Positions 8,623 through 21,827 are shown, counted from the first letter of the stretch. The stretch is DNA of 64,000 nt from Sporosarcina quadrami (GCF_014836615.1 NZ_JACSQN010000002.1:124001-188000), one strand, 5' to 3'. Numbers and translations are program-made. The notes: generated by a model not told the origin, from the letters alone.

Positions 8623-9536
8623 TGGAACCAGTTATCATTGAAATAACAGAAGAACATAGTAATGGACGGATTGATAAAGTCTTATCGATGGTCAATCCTG
8701 ATTGGTCACGTACTCAAATTCAACAATGGCTGAAAGATGGAGCGGTTCTTGTAAATGAAACCCAAGTAAAACCGAATCATAAAGTGAAGACAGGGGAAAT
8801 AATTGTCGTCATAGAACCTGAATTGGAAGAACTGGATATCGTTGCAGAAGATCTTAATTTAGAAATTGTTTACGAAGATGCCGATGTTTTAGTCGTCAAT
8901 AAACCAAAAGGGATGGTCGTCCATCCTGCAGCCGGCCACGCTAAGGGCACACTTGTGAATGGTTTGATGCATCAAGTGAAAGATTTATCCGGCATAAACG
9001 GTGTTATGCGTCCGGGAATCGTTCACCGTATTGATAAAGATACATCCGGTCTTCTTATGGTGGCAAAAAACGATCAGGCACATGTTTCACTTGTGAATCA
9101 ACTTGTCGAAAAATCAGTTACACGTGTATATACAGCACTTGTCCATGGCCATATCCCTCACGATCAAGGAACGATTGATGCGCCAATCGGCAGAGATGTG
9201 AAAGAACGTCAAAACATGGCAATAGTTAATAACGGCAAGCATGCGATTACGCATTTTAAAGTGTTGGAGCGCTTCGGCAATTTCACATTAGTTGAATGTC
9301 GGCTGGAAACAGGGAGAACACATCAGATTCGCGTGCATATGAAATATATTGGTTATCCTCTTGCAGGAGATCCGAAATATGGTCCGAAAAAAACTATTGA
9401 TTTTAATGGACAAGCATTGCATGCAGGTACAATTGGATTCAAACACCCGCGAGACGGCGAGTATTATGAATTTACACAACCGCTACCGGATGAATTTGTT
9501 GAGTTGATTGAACAATTGCGTACTAATAAAGATTGA
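8622..9536 (+). CDS. RluD-family 23S rRNA pseudouridine synthase
   Basis: 304 residues. An N-terminal S4 domain (RIDKVLSMVNPDWSRTQIQQ) is followed by the RluA-type catalytic domain with the catalytic Asp in HRIDKDTSGLLMVAK, and by the C-terminal marks GRTHQIRVHMKYIG and PLAGDPKYG. Modifies uridines of the large rRNA; the B. subtilis counterpart is ylyB. It starts within the lspA stop codon (TAATG), so the two are translationally coupled. Its stop overlaps the -35 box of the pyrimidine operon promoter. Confidence 0.93.
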   Translation: MEPVIIEITEEHSNGRIDKVLSMVNPDWSRTQIQQWLKDGAVLVNETQVKPNHKVKTGEIIVVIEPELEELDIVAEDLNLEIVYEDADVLVVNKPKGMVVHPAAGHAKGTLVNGLMHQVKDLSGINGVMRPGIVHRIDKDTSGLLMVAKNDQAHVSLVNQLVEKSVTRVYTALVHGHIPHDQGTIDAPIGRDVKERQNMAIVNNGKHAITHFKVLERFGNFTLVECRLETGRTHQIRVHMKYIGYPLAGDPKYGPKKTIDFNGQALHAGTIGFKHPRDGEYYEFTQPLPDEFVELIEQLRTNKD

Positions 9537-9561
9537 CAAACAGATTGTACAGTTCTATACT
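9533..9561 (+). promoter_or_regulatory. pyrimidine operon promoter
   Basis: TTGACA (9533-9538) and TATACT (9556-9561) with a 17-base spacer. The -35 overlaps the rluD stop codon. Confidence 0.88.
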
Positions 9562-9589
9562 ATACAAAGAAATTGAATAGCGATACCTT

Positions 9590-10285
<696 letters not shown>

Positions 10286-10312
10286 TTTGGACTTGCACGG
10301 AGGCGCAGACAT

Positions 10313-11605
10313 ATGAGTAATACGACAGTTTTAGATGTACATGAGAAACCACCTGCAGGCAAGTGGCTGGCACTGAGTCTGCAACATATGTTTGCAATGT
10401 TCGGGGCAACTATCCTCGTTCCTCAATTAGTCGGACTAAGTCCTGCCATCGCTTTGTTGACAAGCGGTATTGCAACGATAATCTTTATCCTTGTAACAAG
10501 ATTCAAAGTACCTGCCTACTTAGGCTCCTCATTTGCCTTTATTGCCCCCATCCTAGCAGCGAAGGAAAGTGGCGGTATTGGAAGTGCAATGATCGGAAGT
10601 ATGTTTGTTGCTCTTGTTTATTCTTTAGTATCCTTGATCATTTGGAGAACTGGGTCCGGTTGGATAATGAAAATTCTTCCTCCCGTTGTAGTTGGCCCAG
10701 TCATCATGGTTATCGGTCTTGCCGTTGCACCTGTTGCGGTTAATATGGCAAGTACGATTGAAGTCAATGGAGTAGATGAATATAATCTGCTGCACTTCTC
10801 TGCTGCACTTGTAACATTAGCGACTGCAATCATCTGTCTCATGTTTTTCAGAGGTGTCATAAGTTTGATGCCGGTTTTAATCGGTATTATTGTAGGATAC
10901 ATATACTCGCTAGCAATTGGCATCGTGGAATATGAAAAAATATTTGCAGCAAAATTCATTGAAGTTCCACAATTCCTGTTGCCTGGCATAGATTATGAAT
11001 TCGTTATTACGCCAACGCTGTTGTTGATCATGGTGCCGATATCGATTGTTACGATATCCGAGCATATCGGTCACCAACTCGTACTTGGCAAAGTAGTGGA
11101 GAGAGACTTCATAAAAGATCCGGGACTAAACCGGTCGTTGCTCGGAGATGGACTAGGAACGCTGATCAGTGGACTACTTGGCGGACCTCCAAAGACGACT
11201 TACGGTGAAAACATCGGTGTAATGGCCATAACAAGGGTATACAGTGTATATGTCATTCTCGGAGCAGCGGTGTTTGCAATACTGTTCTCATTCAACGGAA
11301 CACTGATGGCTGTTATTTCAACAATTCCGAAGGCGGTTCTTGGCGGTATTTCCATACTACTGTTCGGAATCATCGCTTCGTCAGGTTTGCGGATGCTCGT
11401 CGATCATAAAGTTGATTTCGGAGAACAACGAAATCTAGTCATCTGTTCAGTTATTCTTGTCATCGGTATCGGTGGAGCGTCCATTAATGTCAGTGAAACG
11501 TTCCAAGTTGGTGGAATGGCACTTGCTGCAATTATCGGCGTACTTTTGAACTTAATCCTACCAGGAAGAGACAAAGCGACATTGGCGGATGAAACAACAG
11601 AATAG
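10313..11605 (+). CDS. pyrP: Uracil permease (NCS2 family)
   Basis: 430 residues with about 12 to 14 hydrophobic segments; imports uracil across the membrane. The family sequence LSLQHMFAMFGATILVPQLVG opens as LSLQHMFAMFGATILVP; other marks are PVVVGPVIMVIGLAVAPVA, SEHIGHQ with the substrate-binding Glu, and LLGGPPKTTYGENIGVM. Only 27 bases separate it from pyrR, so there is no room for an attenuator between them, unlike B. subtilis. AGGCGCAG-like ribosome site is weak. Confidence 0.96.
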   Translation: MSNTTVLDVHEKPPAGKWLALSLQHMFAMFGATILVPQLVGLSPAIALLTSGIATIIFILVTRFKVPAYLGSSFAFIAPILAAKESGGIGSAMIGSMFVALVYSLVSLIIWRTGSGWIMKILPPVVVGPVIMVIGLAVAPVAVNMASTIEVNGVDEYNLLHFSAALVTLATAIICLMFFRGVISLMPVLIGIIVGYIYSLAIGIVEYEKIFAAKFIEVPQFLLPGIDYEFVITPTLLLIMVPISIVTISEHIGHQLVLGKVVERDFIKDPGLNRSLLGDGLGTLISGLLGGPPKTTYGENIGVMAITRVYSVYVILGAAVFAILFSFNGTLMAVISTIPKAVLGGISILLFGIIASSGLRMLVDHKVDFGEQRNLVICSVILVIGIGGASINVSETFQVGGMALAAIIGVLLNLILPGRDKATLADETTE

Positions 11606-11617
11606 AAAAACCTTTTA

Positions 11618-11735
11618 ACATTGTACAGAGAGACAGGGAAAGGTTCGGTTGGCGGACAGTTGCGCATTAGCAAATGACAAATGTCCAGTCATACATATCG
11701 AGCCTTTCCGCTTTATGGGAAGGCTCTTTTCTTAT
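11618..11735 (+). promoter_or_regulatory. PyrR-dependent attenuator 2 (pyrP-pyrB)
   Basis: The binding-loop-like sequence ACAGAGAGACAGGG (11625-11638) resembles the leader loop at 9597 but is diverged. A terminator stem GAGCCTTTCC / GGGAAGGCTC spans 11700-11726 with CTTTTCTT after it. It would give separate control of pyrB and the biosynthetic genes. Confidence 0.8.
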
Positions 11736-11757
11736 GAACTTAGGAGTGAATACATCA

Positions 11758-12636
11758 ATGACTAATTTATTGTCGATGAATGAACTATCAGTGGAAGATA
11801 TTATGACGTTATTGGAACGAGCTGAAGTCTTCAAAAAGCTCGGGATACGTGAACTTCCTGGAAACTATATGGTCAGTAATCTTTTTTTTGAACCGAGTAC
11901 ACGAACAAAAACAAGTTTTGAAGTCGCTGAACGTCGGTTAGGACTTACAGTCATCCCGTTTGAAGCAGGCTTTTCCAGCGCATTGAAAGGTGAAACACTT
12001 TACGACACCGTTCGGACGCTTGAAGAAATAGGAATAGATGCAGTAGTGATCAGACATGAGGAAGACAAATACTATGAAGCATTGTTGAACAAGACAAATA
12101 TTGCGATTGTGAATGCAGGAGATGGCTCTGGTCAACATCCGACTCAATCATTGTTGGATCTGTTCACCATCAAAGAAGAGTTTGGTCGTTTTGACGGACT
12201 AAATGTCACAATAGCAGGTGACGTATCTCACAGTAGAGTTGCCAAATCCAATGCAGACGCATTGACAAGATTAGGCGCAAACGTCACATTCCTATGCCCG
12301 AAAAAATGGGCTGGAGAATTTGACAGTACAGACAATTGGGATGATGTCCTTGAACAAAGCGATGTCATCATGTTGCTCCGTGTTCAACACGAGAGACATG
12401 AAGAAGATACAAGTTTTACAAAAGAAGAATACCATCGCAACTTCGGTCTGACGCTTGAGCGTGAACAGAAGATGAAGCCTGGCGCAATTATTATGCACCC
12501 CGCGCCTGTCAACCGAGATGTTGAAATTGCAGACAGTTTAATAGAATGTGACAGATCGAGAATCTTCAAACAAATGGAAAATGGCGTGTATATTCGCGCA
12601 GCAATTTTAGAAATGGTATTGAAAGGGAGGAATTGA
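11758..12636 (+). CDS. pyrB: Aspartate carbamoyltransferase catalytic subunit
   Basis: 292 residues. Joins carbamoyl phosphate and aspartate. The carbamoyl-phosphate loop is [37 protein letters not shown] and [11 protein letters not shown] are intact. The ATG at 11758 gives [15 protein letters not shown], like the family; in-frame ATGs at 11674 and 11734 lie on or before the attenuator terminator and are rejected. AGGAG at 11742-11746 is the ribosome site. No regulatory subunit gene pyrI is nearby, as usual for Firmicutes. Confidence 0.96.
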   Translation: MTNLLSMNELSVEDIMTLLERAEVFKKLGIRELPGNYMVSNLFFEPSTRTKTSFEVAERRLGLTVIPFEAGFSSALKGETLYDTVRTLEEIGIDAVVIRHEEDKYYEALLNKTNIAIVNAGDGSGQHPTQSLLDLFTIKEEFGRFDGLNVTIAGDVSHSRVAKSNADALTRLGANVTFLCPKKWAGEFDSTDNWDDVLEQSDVIMLLRVQHERHEEDTSFTKEEYHRNFGLTLEREQKMKPGAIIMHPAPVNRDVEIADSLIECDRSRIFKQMENGVYIRAAILEMVLKGRN

Positions 12637-12637
12637 C

Positions 12638-13915
12638 ATGTCAAAACTCATTAAAGGTGCTCAATTACTGAACGATAAAGGGGAACTCATTGTTTCGGAC
12701 GTTAGATTACAAGAGGATCGTATCACTGAAATCGGATCAGGCTTGGCAATTAACGACTCAGAAGTAATCGAAGCAGATGGGCTTGTATTGGCTCCTGGAT
12801 TCATCGACGTCCATGTTCATTTACGCGAACCAGGTGGAGAGCATAAAGAAACGATCGAATCGGGTACTTTGGCAGCGGCAAAAGGCGGCTATACGACTAT
12901 ATGTGCAATGCCGAATACGCGCCCAGTTCCTGATACGAAAGAAAATTTGTCACTCGTCAATAATTTAATTGAAGAGAAAGCATTGATTAGAGTACTCCCA
13001 TATGCATCGATAACAATTCGCGAAGCAGGTAAAGAGCGCACGAATCTTACGGAACTGAAAGAAAACGGCGCTTTCGCTTTTACAGACGACGGTGTCGGTG
13101 TCCAAGAAGCGGGCATGATGTTCGAAGCGATGCAGGATGCAGCCAAAATCGACATGGCAATCGTTGCACATTGCGAAGACAATACATTGATCTATGGCGG
13201 AGCGATGCACGAAGGTAAACGCAATAAGGAACTCGGCTTGCCGGGCATTCCTTCTATTGCTGAATCGGTGCATATTGCACGGGATATTCTGTTGGCAGAA
13301 GCTGCAGGCGCGCATTACCATGTATGTCACGTCAGCACGAAAGAATCAGTGAGAGTAATCCGTGATGCCAAAAAAGCAGGTATCCATGTTACTGCGGAAG
13401 TAAGTCCGCACCATCTTTTACTAAGTGAAGATGATATTCCTGGTGATAATGCAGATTGGAAGATGAACCCTCCGCTACGCGGAACGGAGGACCTAGAAGC
13501 TTTGCGCGAAGGACTAATGGATGGCACATTGGACTTCATAGCAACTGATCACGCACCCCATACTGCAGAAGAAAAAAGTGTTGGATTTGCTAGAGCGCCA
13601 TTCGGTATTACAGGGTTTGAAACGGCATTCCCACTTTTGTATACACATTTTGTCGCAGAAGGAAAATGGTCTTTAAAGCAATTGATTGACTGGATGACAA
13701 AAAAACCTGCTGACGTATTCAATATGCCATTCGGTAAAATTGAAGTAGGAGCAATTGCGGATCTAGTGCTTCTCGATTTGAATAAAGAGCAGACAATTGA
13801 CCGTAAGACTTTCTTATCAAATGGAAAGAATACACCGTTTGACGGCTGGGCTTGCAAAGGGTGGCCAGTAACTACAATTTATGGCGGAAATATCGTCTGG
13901 AAGGATGGTCAATGA
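12638..13915 (+). CDS. pyrC: Dihydroorotase
   Basis: 425 residues. Zinc amidohydrolase that cyclises carbamoyl-aspartate. The metal motif [10 protein letters not shown] is near residue 59, [24 protein letters not shown] and [10 protein letters not shown] follow in the usual order for type I (class II) dihydroorotases. The start lies one base after the pyrB stop, with GGGAGGAA upstream. The stop overlaps the carA start region (ATGATG). Confidence 0.97.
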   Translation: MSKLIKGAQLLNDKGELIVSDVRLQEDRITEIGSGLAINDSEVIEADGLVLAPGFIDVHVHLREPGGEHKETIESGTLAAAKGGYTTICAMPNTRPVPDTKENLSLVNNLIEEKALIRVLPYASITIREAGKERTNLTELKENGAFAFTDDGVGVQEAGMMFEAMQDAAKIDMAIVAHCEDNTLIYGGAMHEGKRNKELGLPGIPSIAESVHIARDILLAEAAGAHYHVCHVSTKESVRVIRDAKKAGIHVTAEVSPHHLLLSEDDIPGDNADWKMNPPLRGTEDLEALREGLMDGTLDFIATDHAPHTAEEKSVGFARAPFGITGFETAFPLLYTHFVAEGKWSLKQLIDWMTKKPADVFNMPFGKIEVGAIADLVLLDLNKEQTIDRKTFLSNGKNTPFDGWACKGWPVTTIYGGNIVWKDGQ

Positions 13916-15015
13916 TGAAAAAAAGATATTTAGTACTTGAAGACGGCACGATTTTCGAAGGAACAGCATTTGGAGCAGACAGCGCATCGATTGGAGATGT
14001 TGTGTTTACAACGGGCATGACAGGCTATCAAGAAACAATTTCTAACCCGTCAGGTTTTGGACAAATTGTCGTCATGACCTATCCGCTCATTGGAAATTAT
14101 GGCATTAATCGGGATGATTATGAATCCATCGAACCTGCGATTAACGGGTTGGTCGTTCGTGAACTTAGTGAAGAACCTTCAAATTTCAGAAGTTCGATGA
14201 CGCTAGGCGCACTTCTTGAATTAAAGGGAATTCCAGGTATAGAAGGAATCGATACAAGAATGCTTACGAGAATCCTCCGTCAAAAGGGTTCATTGAAAGG
14301 GAAGCTAACTGCAGCTGGAGAAGAAATTAATGAAGCATATGCGATAGCGGATGTTTCATCATACGAAACTCCAAAAAACCTTGTTGCAATGATTTCTACT
14401 AAAAAACCATATCCAAGTCCTGGACGTGGCAAGCGGGTTGTTGTCATTGACTACGGATTGAAACACGGATTGCTACGAGAAATGAATAGACGGGATTATG
14501 ATGTCATTGTCGTACCACACGATACATCAACAGAAGAAATTCTTGCATTAGGGCCAGATGGTATTCTGTTATCTAACGGACCAGGAAATCCTACAGACGT
14601 TGAAGGGGCTGTTGAAACGATTAAACAACTAATTGGGAAAGCGCCGATCTTCGGAATTGGACTAGGTCATCAGCTTCTTGCATTGTCATATGGTGCAAAA
14701 ACGGTGAAGATGAAAATTGGACATAGCGGTGGCAACTACCCTGTGAAAGATTTGTTGACAGGCAGAACTGAACTGACTTCACAAAGTCATGGTTACAGTG
14801 TGGACGAAGAATCAATTGATACGTCCAAACTTGAAATTACACATAGAGCTCTAAACGACAACTCAGTTGAAGGATTGCGTAGCAAAAACGATGCAGCTTT
14901 CTCCGTCCAATTCCACCCAGAAGCATCACCAGGACCGGAAGATGCAAAACATCTATTTGATAGATTTGAAGACCTAATGAATGTAAGCAAGGGAGAGGGG
15001 AATTACAATGCCTAA
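13915..15015 (+). CDS. carA: Carbamoyl-phosphate synthase small subunit with inactivated glutaminase site
   Basis: 366 residues, normal length, no frameshift. The small subunit usually hydrolyses glutamine and passes ammonia to CarB. The N-terminal domain ([36 protein letters not shown]) and the class I amidotransferase domain are both complete. However the nucleophile motif normally FGICLGHQ reads FGIGLGHQ: Gly249, codon GGA at 14659-14661. The glutamine-binding motif QNHG reads QSHG (Ser291, 14785-14787) and GGNHP reads GGNYP. The triad His334 and Glu336 (FHPEAS) remain. From the family this subunit should not use glutamine. The start may also be ATG 13912; GGAAGGA lies upstream. Overlaps carB by eight bases. 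Confidence 0.95.
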   Translation: MKKRYLVLEDGTIFEGTAFGADSASIGDVVFTTGMTGYQETISNPSGFGQIVVMTYPLIGNYGINRDDYESIEPAINGLVVRELSEEPSNFRSSMTLGALLELKGIPGIEGIDTRMLTRILRQKGSLKGKLTAAGEEINEAYAIADVSSYETPKNLVAMISTKKPYPSPGRGKRVVVIDYGLKHGLLREMNRRDYDVIVVPHDTSTEEILALGPDGILLSNGPGNPTDVEGAVETIKQLIGKAPIFGIGLGHQLLALSYGAKTVKMKIGHSGGNYPVKDLLTGRTELTSQSHGYSVDEESIDTSKLEITHRALNDNSVEGLRSKNDAAFSVQFHPEASPGPEDAKHLFDRFEDLMNVSKGEGNYNA

Positions 15016-18000
15016 AAGACAAGATATAGAAACGATTCTCGTAATAGGTTCTGGACCGATCGTAATCGGACAAGCTGCTGAATTCGATTATGCTGGCACA
15101 CAAGCCTGCCTTTCACTGAAAGAAGAAGGGTACCGCGTAATCCTTATTAACTCCAACCCTGCTACAATTATGACGGATACAGAAGTTGCAGACAAAGTAT
15201 ATATTGAGCCGATTACATTGGAATTCGTCAGCCGTATCATCCGTAAAGAACGCCCTGACGCATTACTTCCGACACTAGGCGGACAAACTGGATTGAATAT
15301 GGCAATTGAATTACAGGAATCAGGAATTCTAGACGAATTGAAAATCGAAATTCTTGGGACTAAGCTCGACGCAATTCATAAAGCAGAAGATCGTGATCTT
15401 TTCAGAACACTCATGAATGAACTCGGAGAACCTGTACCTGAGAGTGATATTATCCATAACCTTGAAGAAGCTTATGATTTTGTACAAAGAATCGGTTATC
15501 CAGTTATCGTCCGCCCGGCATTCACACTTGGTGGCACAGGTGGAGGGATTTGTAACAACGACAAAGAACTTGAAGAAATCGTAGCGAGCGGATTAAAATA
15601 CAGCCCTGTTACGCAATGTCTCCTTGAAAAATCCATCGCCGGCTTCAAAGAAATTGAATATGAAGTGATGCGGGATTCTGCAGACAATGCGATTGTTGTA
15701 TGTAATATGGAAAACGTCGACGCAGTCGGTATCCACACTGGTGACTCCATCGTGACGGCACCTTGTCAAACGATGACAGACCGCGAAAATCAGATGTTAC
15801 GGAATGTTTCATTGAAAATCATCCGTGCTTTGAAAATCGAAGGAGGCTGTAATGTCCAGTTAGCCCTTGACCCACATAGCTTCAATTATTATATTATCGA
15901 AGTGAATCCACGGGTTAGCCGTTCATCAGCGCTAGCTTCTAAGGCGACGGGCTATCCAATTGCGAAACTTGCTGCAAAAATCGCTGTAGGCTTGACGCTC
16001 GACGAAATGATGAATCCTGTAACAGGAACGACTTATGCATGTTTTGAACCGACAATTGACTATGTTGTAACGAAGATCCCGCGCTGGCCTTTTGATAAGT
16101 TCGAATCTGCGAAACGAAACCTTGGTACACAGATGAAAGCAACAGGCGAAGTAATGGCAATGGGGCGTACGTTTGAAGAATCGATATTAAAAGCTGTCCG
16201 TTCACTGGAAACAGGGCAATTCGGATTGTCACTAAAACACGCGGAAGACATGACGGATGAGTGGATTGAAAAACGTATTAGAAGAGCAGGGGACGAGCGT
16301 CTATTCTTCATCGGCGAAGCACTTCGCAGAGGAGTATCGATTGAAACATTACATGAATGGAGCATGATCGACGTCTTCTTCTTGCGGAAGTTTGAAAAAA
16401 TCGTTCAATTTGAAGAACAGCTGAAGGCAAATCCACAAAATATCGACGTCTTATATAAAGCAAAGCGCATGGGCTTCTCAGATGTAACAATCGCTCAGCT
16501 TTGGGATGAAAATGAACGTACAATATATGATTTACGGAAAGAACATGGAATCATACCAGTTTACAAAAAAGTTGACACATGCGCAGGTGAATACGAATCC
16601 GATACACCGTACTTCTACGGAACGTACGAACAGGAAAACGAATCGATTAAATCGGAAAAGAAGAGTGTAGTTGTTCTCGGTTCTGGTCCGATTCGTATAG
16701 GGCAAGGTGTAGAATTCGACTATGCGACAGTTCACTCCGTATGGGCGATTCAACAAGCTGGTTATGAAGCAATCATCATCAATAACAATCCTGAAACGGT
16801 TTCAACAGACTTCTCTATATCCGATAAGTTGTATTTTGAACCGTTGACGCTTGAGGATGTTATGCATATCATCGATTTAGAACAGCCTGAAGGCGTCATT
16901 GTTCAATTCGGTGGACAAACTGCTATCAACTTGGCTGCAGGACTTGAAGCTCGTGGGGTTAAAATTCTAGGAACGACTCTAGAAGATATTGACCGTGCAG
17001 AAAACCGTGACAAGTTCGAACGTGCATTACATGAAATCGGTATTCCGCAACCATTAGGTAAAACAGCAGTGTCTGTTCCTGAAGCAGTGGCAATTGCTAA
17101 TGAAATCGGCTATCCCGTACTTGTAAGACCTTCCTACGTTCTTGGCGGACGTGCTATGGAAATTGTGTATCTTGAATCGGAACTGTTACATTACATGGAG
17201 CATGCTGTACAAGCAAGCCCTGAACATCCTGTACTGATCGACCGCTATTTGACAGGTACAGAAATTGAAGTGGATGGCATTTGTGATGGAGAACATGTAG
17301 TCATACCGGGTATTATGGAACATATCGAACGTGCAGGTGTTCATTCTGGTGACTCAATCGCAGTGTATCCACCACAAAATCTGTCTGCATCAATGGTTGA
17401 GACAATTGTGGATTACACAAAACGTCTTGCACTCGGCTTAAATATAAAAGGGTTATTGAACATTCAGTTCGTCATTTCTGAAGGGCAAGTGTATGTAATC
17501 GAAGTCAATCCAAGATCTAGCCGAACAGTACCATTCTTGAGCAAAATCACCAATATACCGATGGCGAACATCGCGACAAAAGCTATTTTGGGCCAATCCA
17601 TCGTCGAGCAGGGCTATAAAGACGGCTTGGCAAATATTCCAGCAGGCGTCTATGTAAAAGTACCGGTATTCTCATTCGCAAAATTACGTCGTGTCGATAT
17701 CACACTAGGACCTGAAATGAAATCGACCGGGGAAGTTATGGGGAAAGACGTGACACTTGAAAAAGCCCTTTACAAAGGACTTGTCGCTGCGGGAATGGAA
17801 ATAAAGGAATACGGTTCTGTACTAATGACCGTTTCTGATAAAGATAAAGAGGAAATCGTTGATCTTGCAAAACGTTTCATTAATATCGGTTATCATATCA
17901 TGGCAACTGAAGGAACAGCTAAAACTTTGGAAGAATCGAATATCAAAGTGGAGACAGTTGGTAAAATAGGATCTGACGGTCCAACTTTAATCGATGTCAT

Positions 18001-18201
18001 TCAAAAAGGTGATGCCCAACTCGTCATCAACACATTGACGAAAGGGAAACAACCTGAACGCGATGGCTTCAGAATTAGACGTGAATCTGTAGAAAACGGC
18101 ATCCCGTGCCTAACGTCAATCGATACAGCGGAAGCAATGCTGCGCGTCATTGAATCGATGACTTTCCAAACAGATGAAATGGCAAAACAGACGGTGACAT
18201 T

Positions 18202-18205
<4 letters not shown>
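15008..18205 (+). CDS. carB: Carbamoyl-phosphate synthase large subunit
   Basis: 1065 residues, normal length. It makes carbamoyl phosphate from bicarbonate, ammonia and two ATP. Two homologous ATP-grasp halves are seen, each opening with a GSGPI motif ([20 protein letters not shown] near residue 14, [20 protein letters not shown] near 557). [19 protein letters not shown] and [17 protein letters not shown] are the substrate motifs. A C-terminal MGS-like allosteric domain begins near residue 935. It starts inside the last codons of carA after GAGAGGGGAA. As CarA appears unable to supply ammonia from glutamine, CarB may use free ammonia. Confidence 0.97.
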
Positions 18206-19885
<1,680 letters not shown>

Positions 19886-19886
<1 letters not shown>

Positions 19887-20596
19887 TGAAAACCTCTCCA
19901 ATTATTGCGTTGGATTTTGAATCCGCAGAAAAGACGATAGAGTTCCTTCGTGCATTTAATGGTGATGTAAACGTAAAAGTTGGAATGCAACTTTATTACA
20001 AAGAAGGCCCTGCAATCATCGCTAAGCTAAAAGAACTTGGATTTGATATTTTCCTCGATTTGAAACTGCATGATATTCCGAATACTGTAAAGTCAGCTAT
20101 GCAATCACTAGCTAGTCTAGGTGTCGATCTAGTCAATGTCCACGCTGCTGGAGGAAAGACGATGATGGAATCGGCTCTTGAAGGGTTGGACAAAGGTACA
20201 CCTTCAGGAATGAAACGCCCGTCAATCATTGGTGTAACTCAACTGACATCTACGGATGAACGACAAGTCCGTGACGAGCAGCTCATTCAAGCGTCTTTGC
20301 GAGATTCTGTCCTCCATTATGCGAAACTTACGAAAGAAGCAGGATTGGATGGAGTAGTATGCTCCGTGCATGAGGCGTCTATCATACAAGAAGTTTGTGG
20401 AAGTGAGTTCCTGAAAGTGACACCAGGAATCCGTTTGCCTGAAATTGGTGCGCATGACCAGAAAAGAATTGCAACTCCTGAAGAAGCGAGAAAAGAAGGA
20501 TCTACCCATATTGTAGTTGGTAGAGCAATCACAGGTGCGAAAGATCCACTAGCCGCGTATGAACATATTAACGCTCGTTGGAAAGGGATGGAATAA
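19886..20596 (+). CDS. pyrF: Orotidine 5'-phosphate decarboxylase
   Basis: 236 residues. Converts OMP to UMP. The catalytic DxKxxD site is in FLDLKLHDIPNTVKSAM near residue 60. GVTQLTSTD, TPGIRLPEIGAHDQKR and HIVVGRAITGAKDP complete the barrel. Starts on the last base of the pyrD stop (TAATG), with GGAAGGAG upstream. Confidence 0.97.
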
Positions 20597-20598
20597 GT

Positions 20599-21228
20599 AT
20601 GGAGAAAAAAGAAATCGCGAAAATCTTATTGAATGTCGGAGCTGTAGAACTTAGCCCTGAAGATCCGTTCACATGGGCATCGGGCATCCAGTCCCCAATC
20701 TATTGTGATAACCGGTTGACGATGTCTGATCCCGTCGGCCGCAAAAAAATTGCTGAAGGACTTGCGAGTCTCATTAAAGAGCATTATCCTGAAACAACTC
20801 TAATTGCAGGTACAGCCACTGCAGGCATCCCACATGCTGCGTGGATTGCAGATATCCTCGGATTACCGATGGTGTATATTCGTTCTAAAGCAAAAGGGCA
20901 CGGCCGTAGCCGCCAAATCGAGGGGAAAGTAACTTCTTCGGATAAAGCGATCATCATTGAAGATTTGATTTCAACTGGTGGAAGCAGTTTGAATGCAGTT
21001 GAAGCACTCCTTTCGGAAAATGTTGAAGTGACTGGCGTTGTTTCCATATTTACATATGAACTCGAAAGTGCGGACAAGGCTTTTGAAGAAGCAGGACTGA
21101 GCTACAAGAGTTTGACAGACTTCAATGCATTAACTGAAGCCGCTAAAGAAAGCGGAGCAATTACGGATGCATCGATCAGTGAGCTTCTTAAATGGCATGG
21201 TAAGTTGAAGGCTGGTTTATTGAAATAA
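20599..21228 (+). CDS. pyrE: Orotate phosphoribosyltransferase
   Basis: 209 residues. Joins orotate and PRPP to give OMP. The PRPP loop is AIIIEDLISTGGSSLNAVEAL; GTATAGIPHAAWIAD, YIRSKAKGHG and FTWASGIQSPIYCDNR are family marks. The ATG at 20599 fits the family start; an open frame to 20578 overlaps pyrF. It is the last pyr gene and is followed by a terminator about 95 bases downstream. Confidence 0.96.
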   Translation: MEKKEIAKILLNVGAVELSPEDPFTWASGIQSPIYCDNRLTMSDPVGRKKIAEGLASLIKEHYPETTLIAGTATAGIPHAAWIADILGLPMVYIRSKAKGHGRSRQIEGKVTSSDKAIIIEDLISTGGSSLNAVEALLSENVEVTGVVSIFTYELESADKAFEEAGLSYKSLTDFNALTEAAKESGAITDASISELLKWHGKLKAGLLK

Positions 21229-21322
21229 TGAAATGATGAAATGGGATTGTGATTAACCCTTTCAAATGAGTGGTACAAGTTTAAAATAACAAACGAAATA
21301 AAATCGAATTAGAAAATCAATC

Positions 21323-21347
21323 AGCATCGCAAATAGCGATGCTTTTT
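21323..21347 (+). terminator. Rho-independent terminator of the pyr operon
   Basis: AGCATCGC (21323-21330) pairs perfectly with GCGATGCT (21336-21343) across a five-base loop and is followed by five T residues. Confidence 0.88.
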
Positions 21348-21522
21348 CCGTTTTCAAGAGGAGCTTTTACATATCTTTGTTATAATCATTTTAGAATCTA
21401 AAAGAGGGATTCATGTTCAATGATTGGAGTTAATTTTGATTTTCCTTATTTTATGTGTTCTTTACAGAAATTAAGGCAGTGATGCTCGAAAAGTTAATCC
21501 CTCCGAAGTCGGCCGTCTTCCG

Positions 21523-21577
21523 CTCCAAGCAACGGAAAGTAGTTATTCTAAAGCAAGTATTCTAGAAATGGGCCAGC
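21523..21577 (+). repeat. 55-bp direct repeat, copy 1
   Basis: Starts CTCCAAGCAACGGAAAGTAG and ends GGGCCAGC. It matches 21703-21757 with only a few differences. A 28-bp fragment just before it (about 21501-21528) is the reverse complement of the first bases of the 124-bp repeat at 21583-21706, so a truncated third copy is present. No gene is seen in 21348-21827. Confidence 0.85.
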
Positions 21578-21582
21578 ATCAA

Positions 21583-21706
21583 ATGTTGCTTTGCGTTCCG
21601 GCGCACGCTTTCCGCGGGCACGGCTTCAGCCTCCTCGTCGCGAAGGGCACGCTCCTGTGGGGTCTTCAGCTCGCGCTTTTCCCGCAGGAGTCGGCGCCTG
21701 CACTCC
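21583..21706 (-). repeat. dispersed GC-rich repeat, left copy (minus orientation)
   Basis: About 124 bp, richer in G+C than its surroundings. Its reverse complement begins GGAGTGCAGGCGCCGACTCC and ends CGGAACGCAAAGCAACATT. It aligns over its length with 22403-22527 on the plus strand, so the two are inverted relative to each other around the acetyltransferase gene. I recall similar elements as common in Bacillales genomes, but cannot verify this here. Confidence 0.8.
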
Positions 21707-21757
21707 AAGCAACGAAGAGTAGTTATTACAAAGCAAGTGTTCCAGAAACGGGCCAGC
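21703..21757 (+). repeat. 55-bp direct repeat, copy 2
   Basis: Starts CTCCAAGCAACGAAGAGTAG and ends TTCCAGAAACGGGCCAGC. Copy 1 is at 21523-21577. The two flank the left GC-rich repeat, which suggests repeated modules of core plus 55-bp tail. The tail motif lies about 70 bases before the acetyltransferase start. Confidence 0.85.
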
Positions 21758-21827
21758 TAATGGAATAAGTCAAAACTTAATCAATTGGGTTTCCGTCTAA
21801 TAAAATGTTACATAGGGGGCTAAAGAG

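Noticed and set aside
13915..15015. carA as a pseudogene
   Set aside because: The frame is full length, lies in tight overlap with both neighbours and keeps all structural motifs; only glutaminase-site residues have changed.
21568..21768. 66-residue open frame in the repeat region after pyrE
   Set aside because: It lies within the GC-rich repeat and its 55-bp flank, has no ribosome site, and its composition is that of the repeat.
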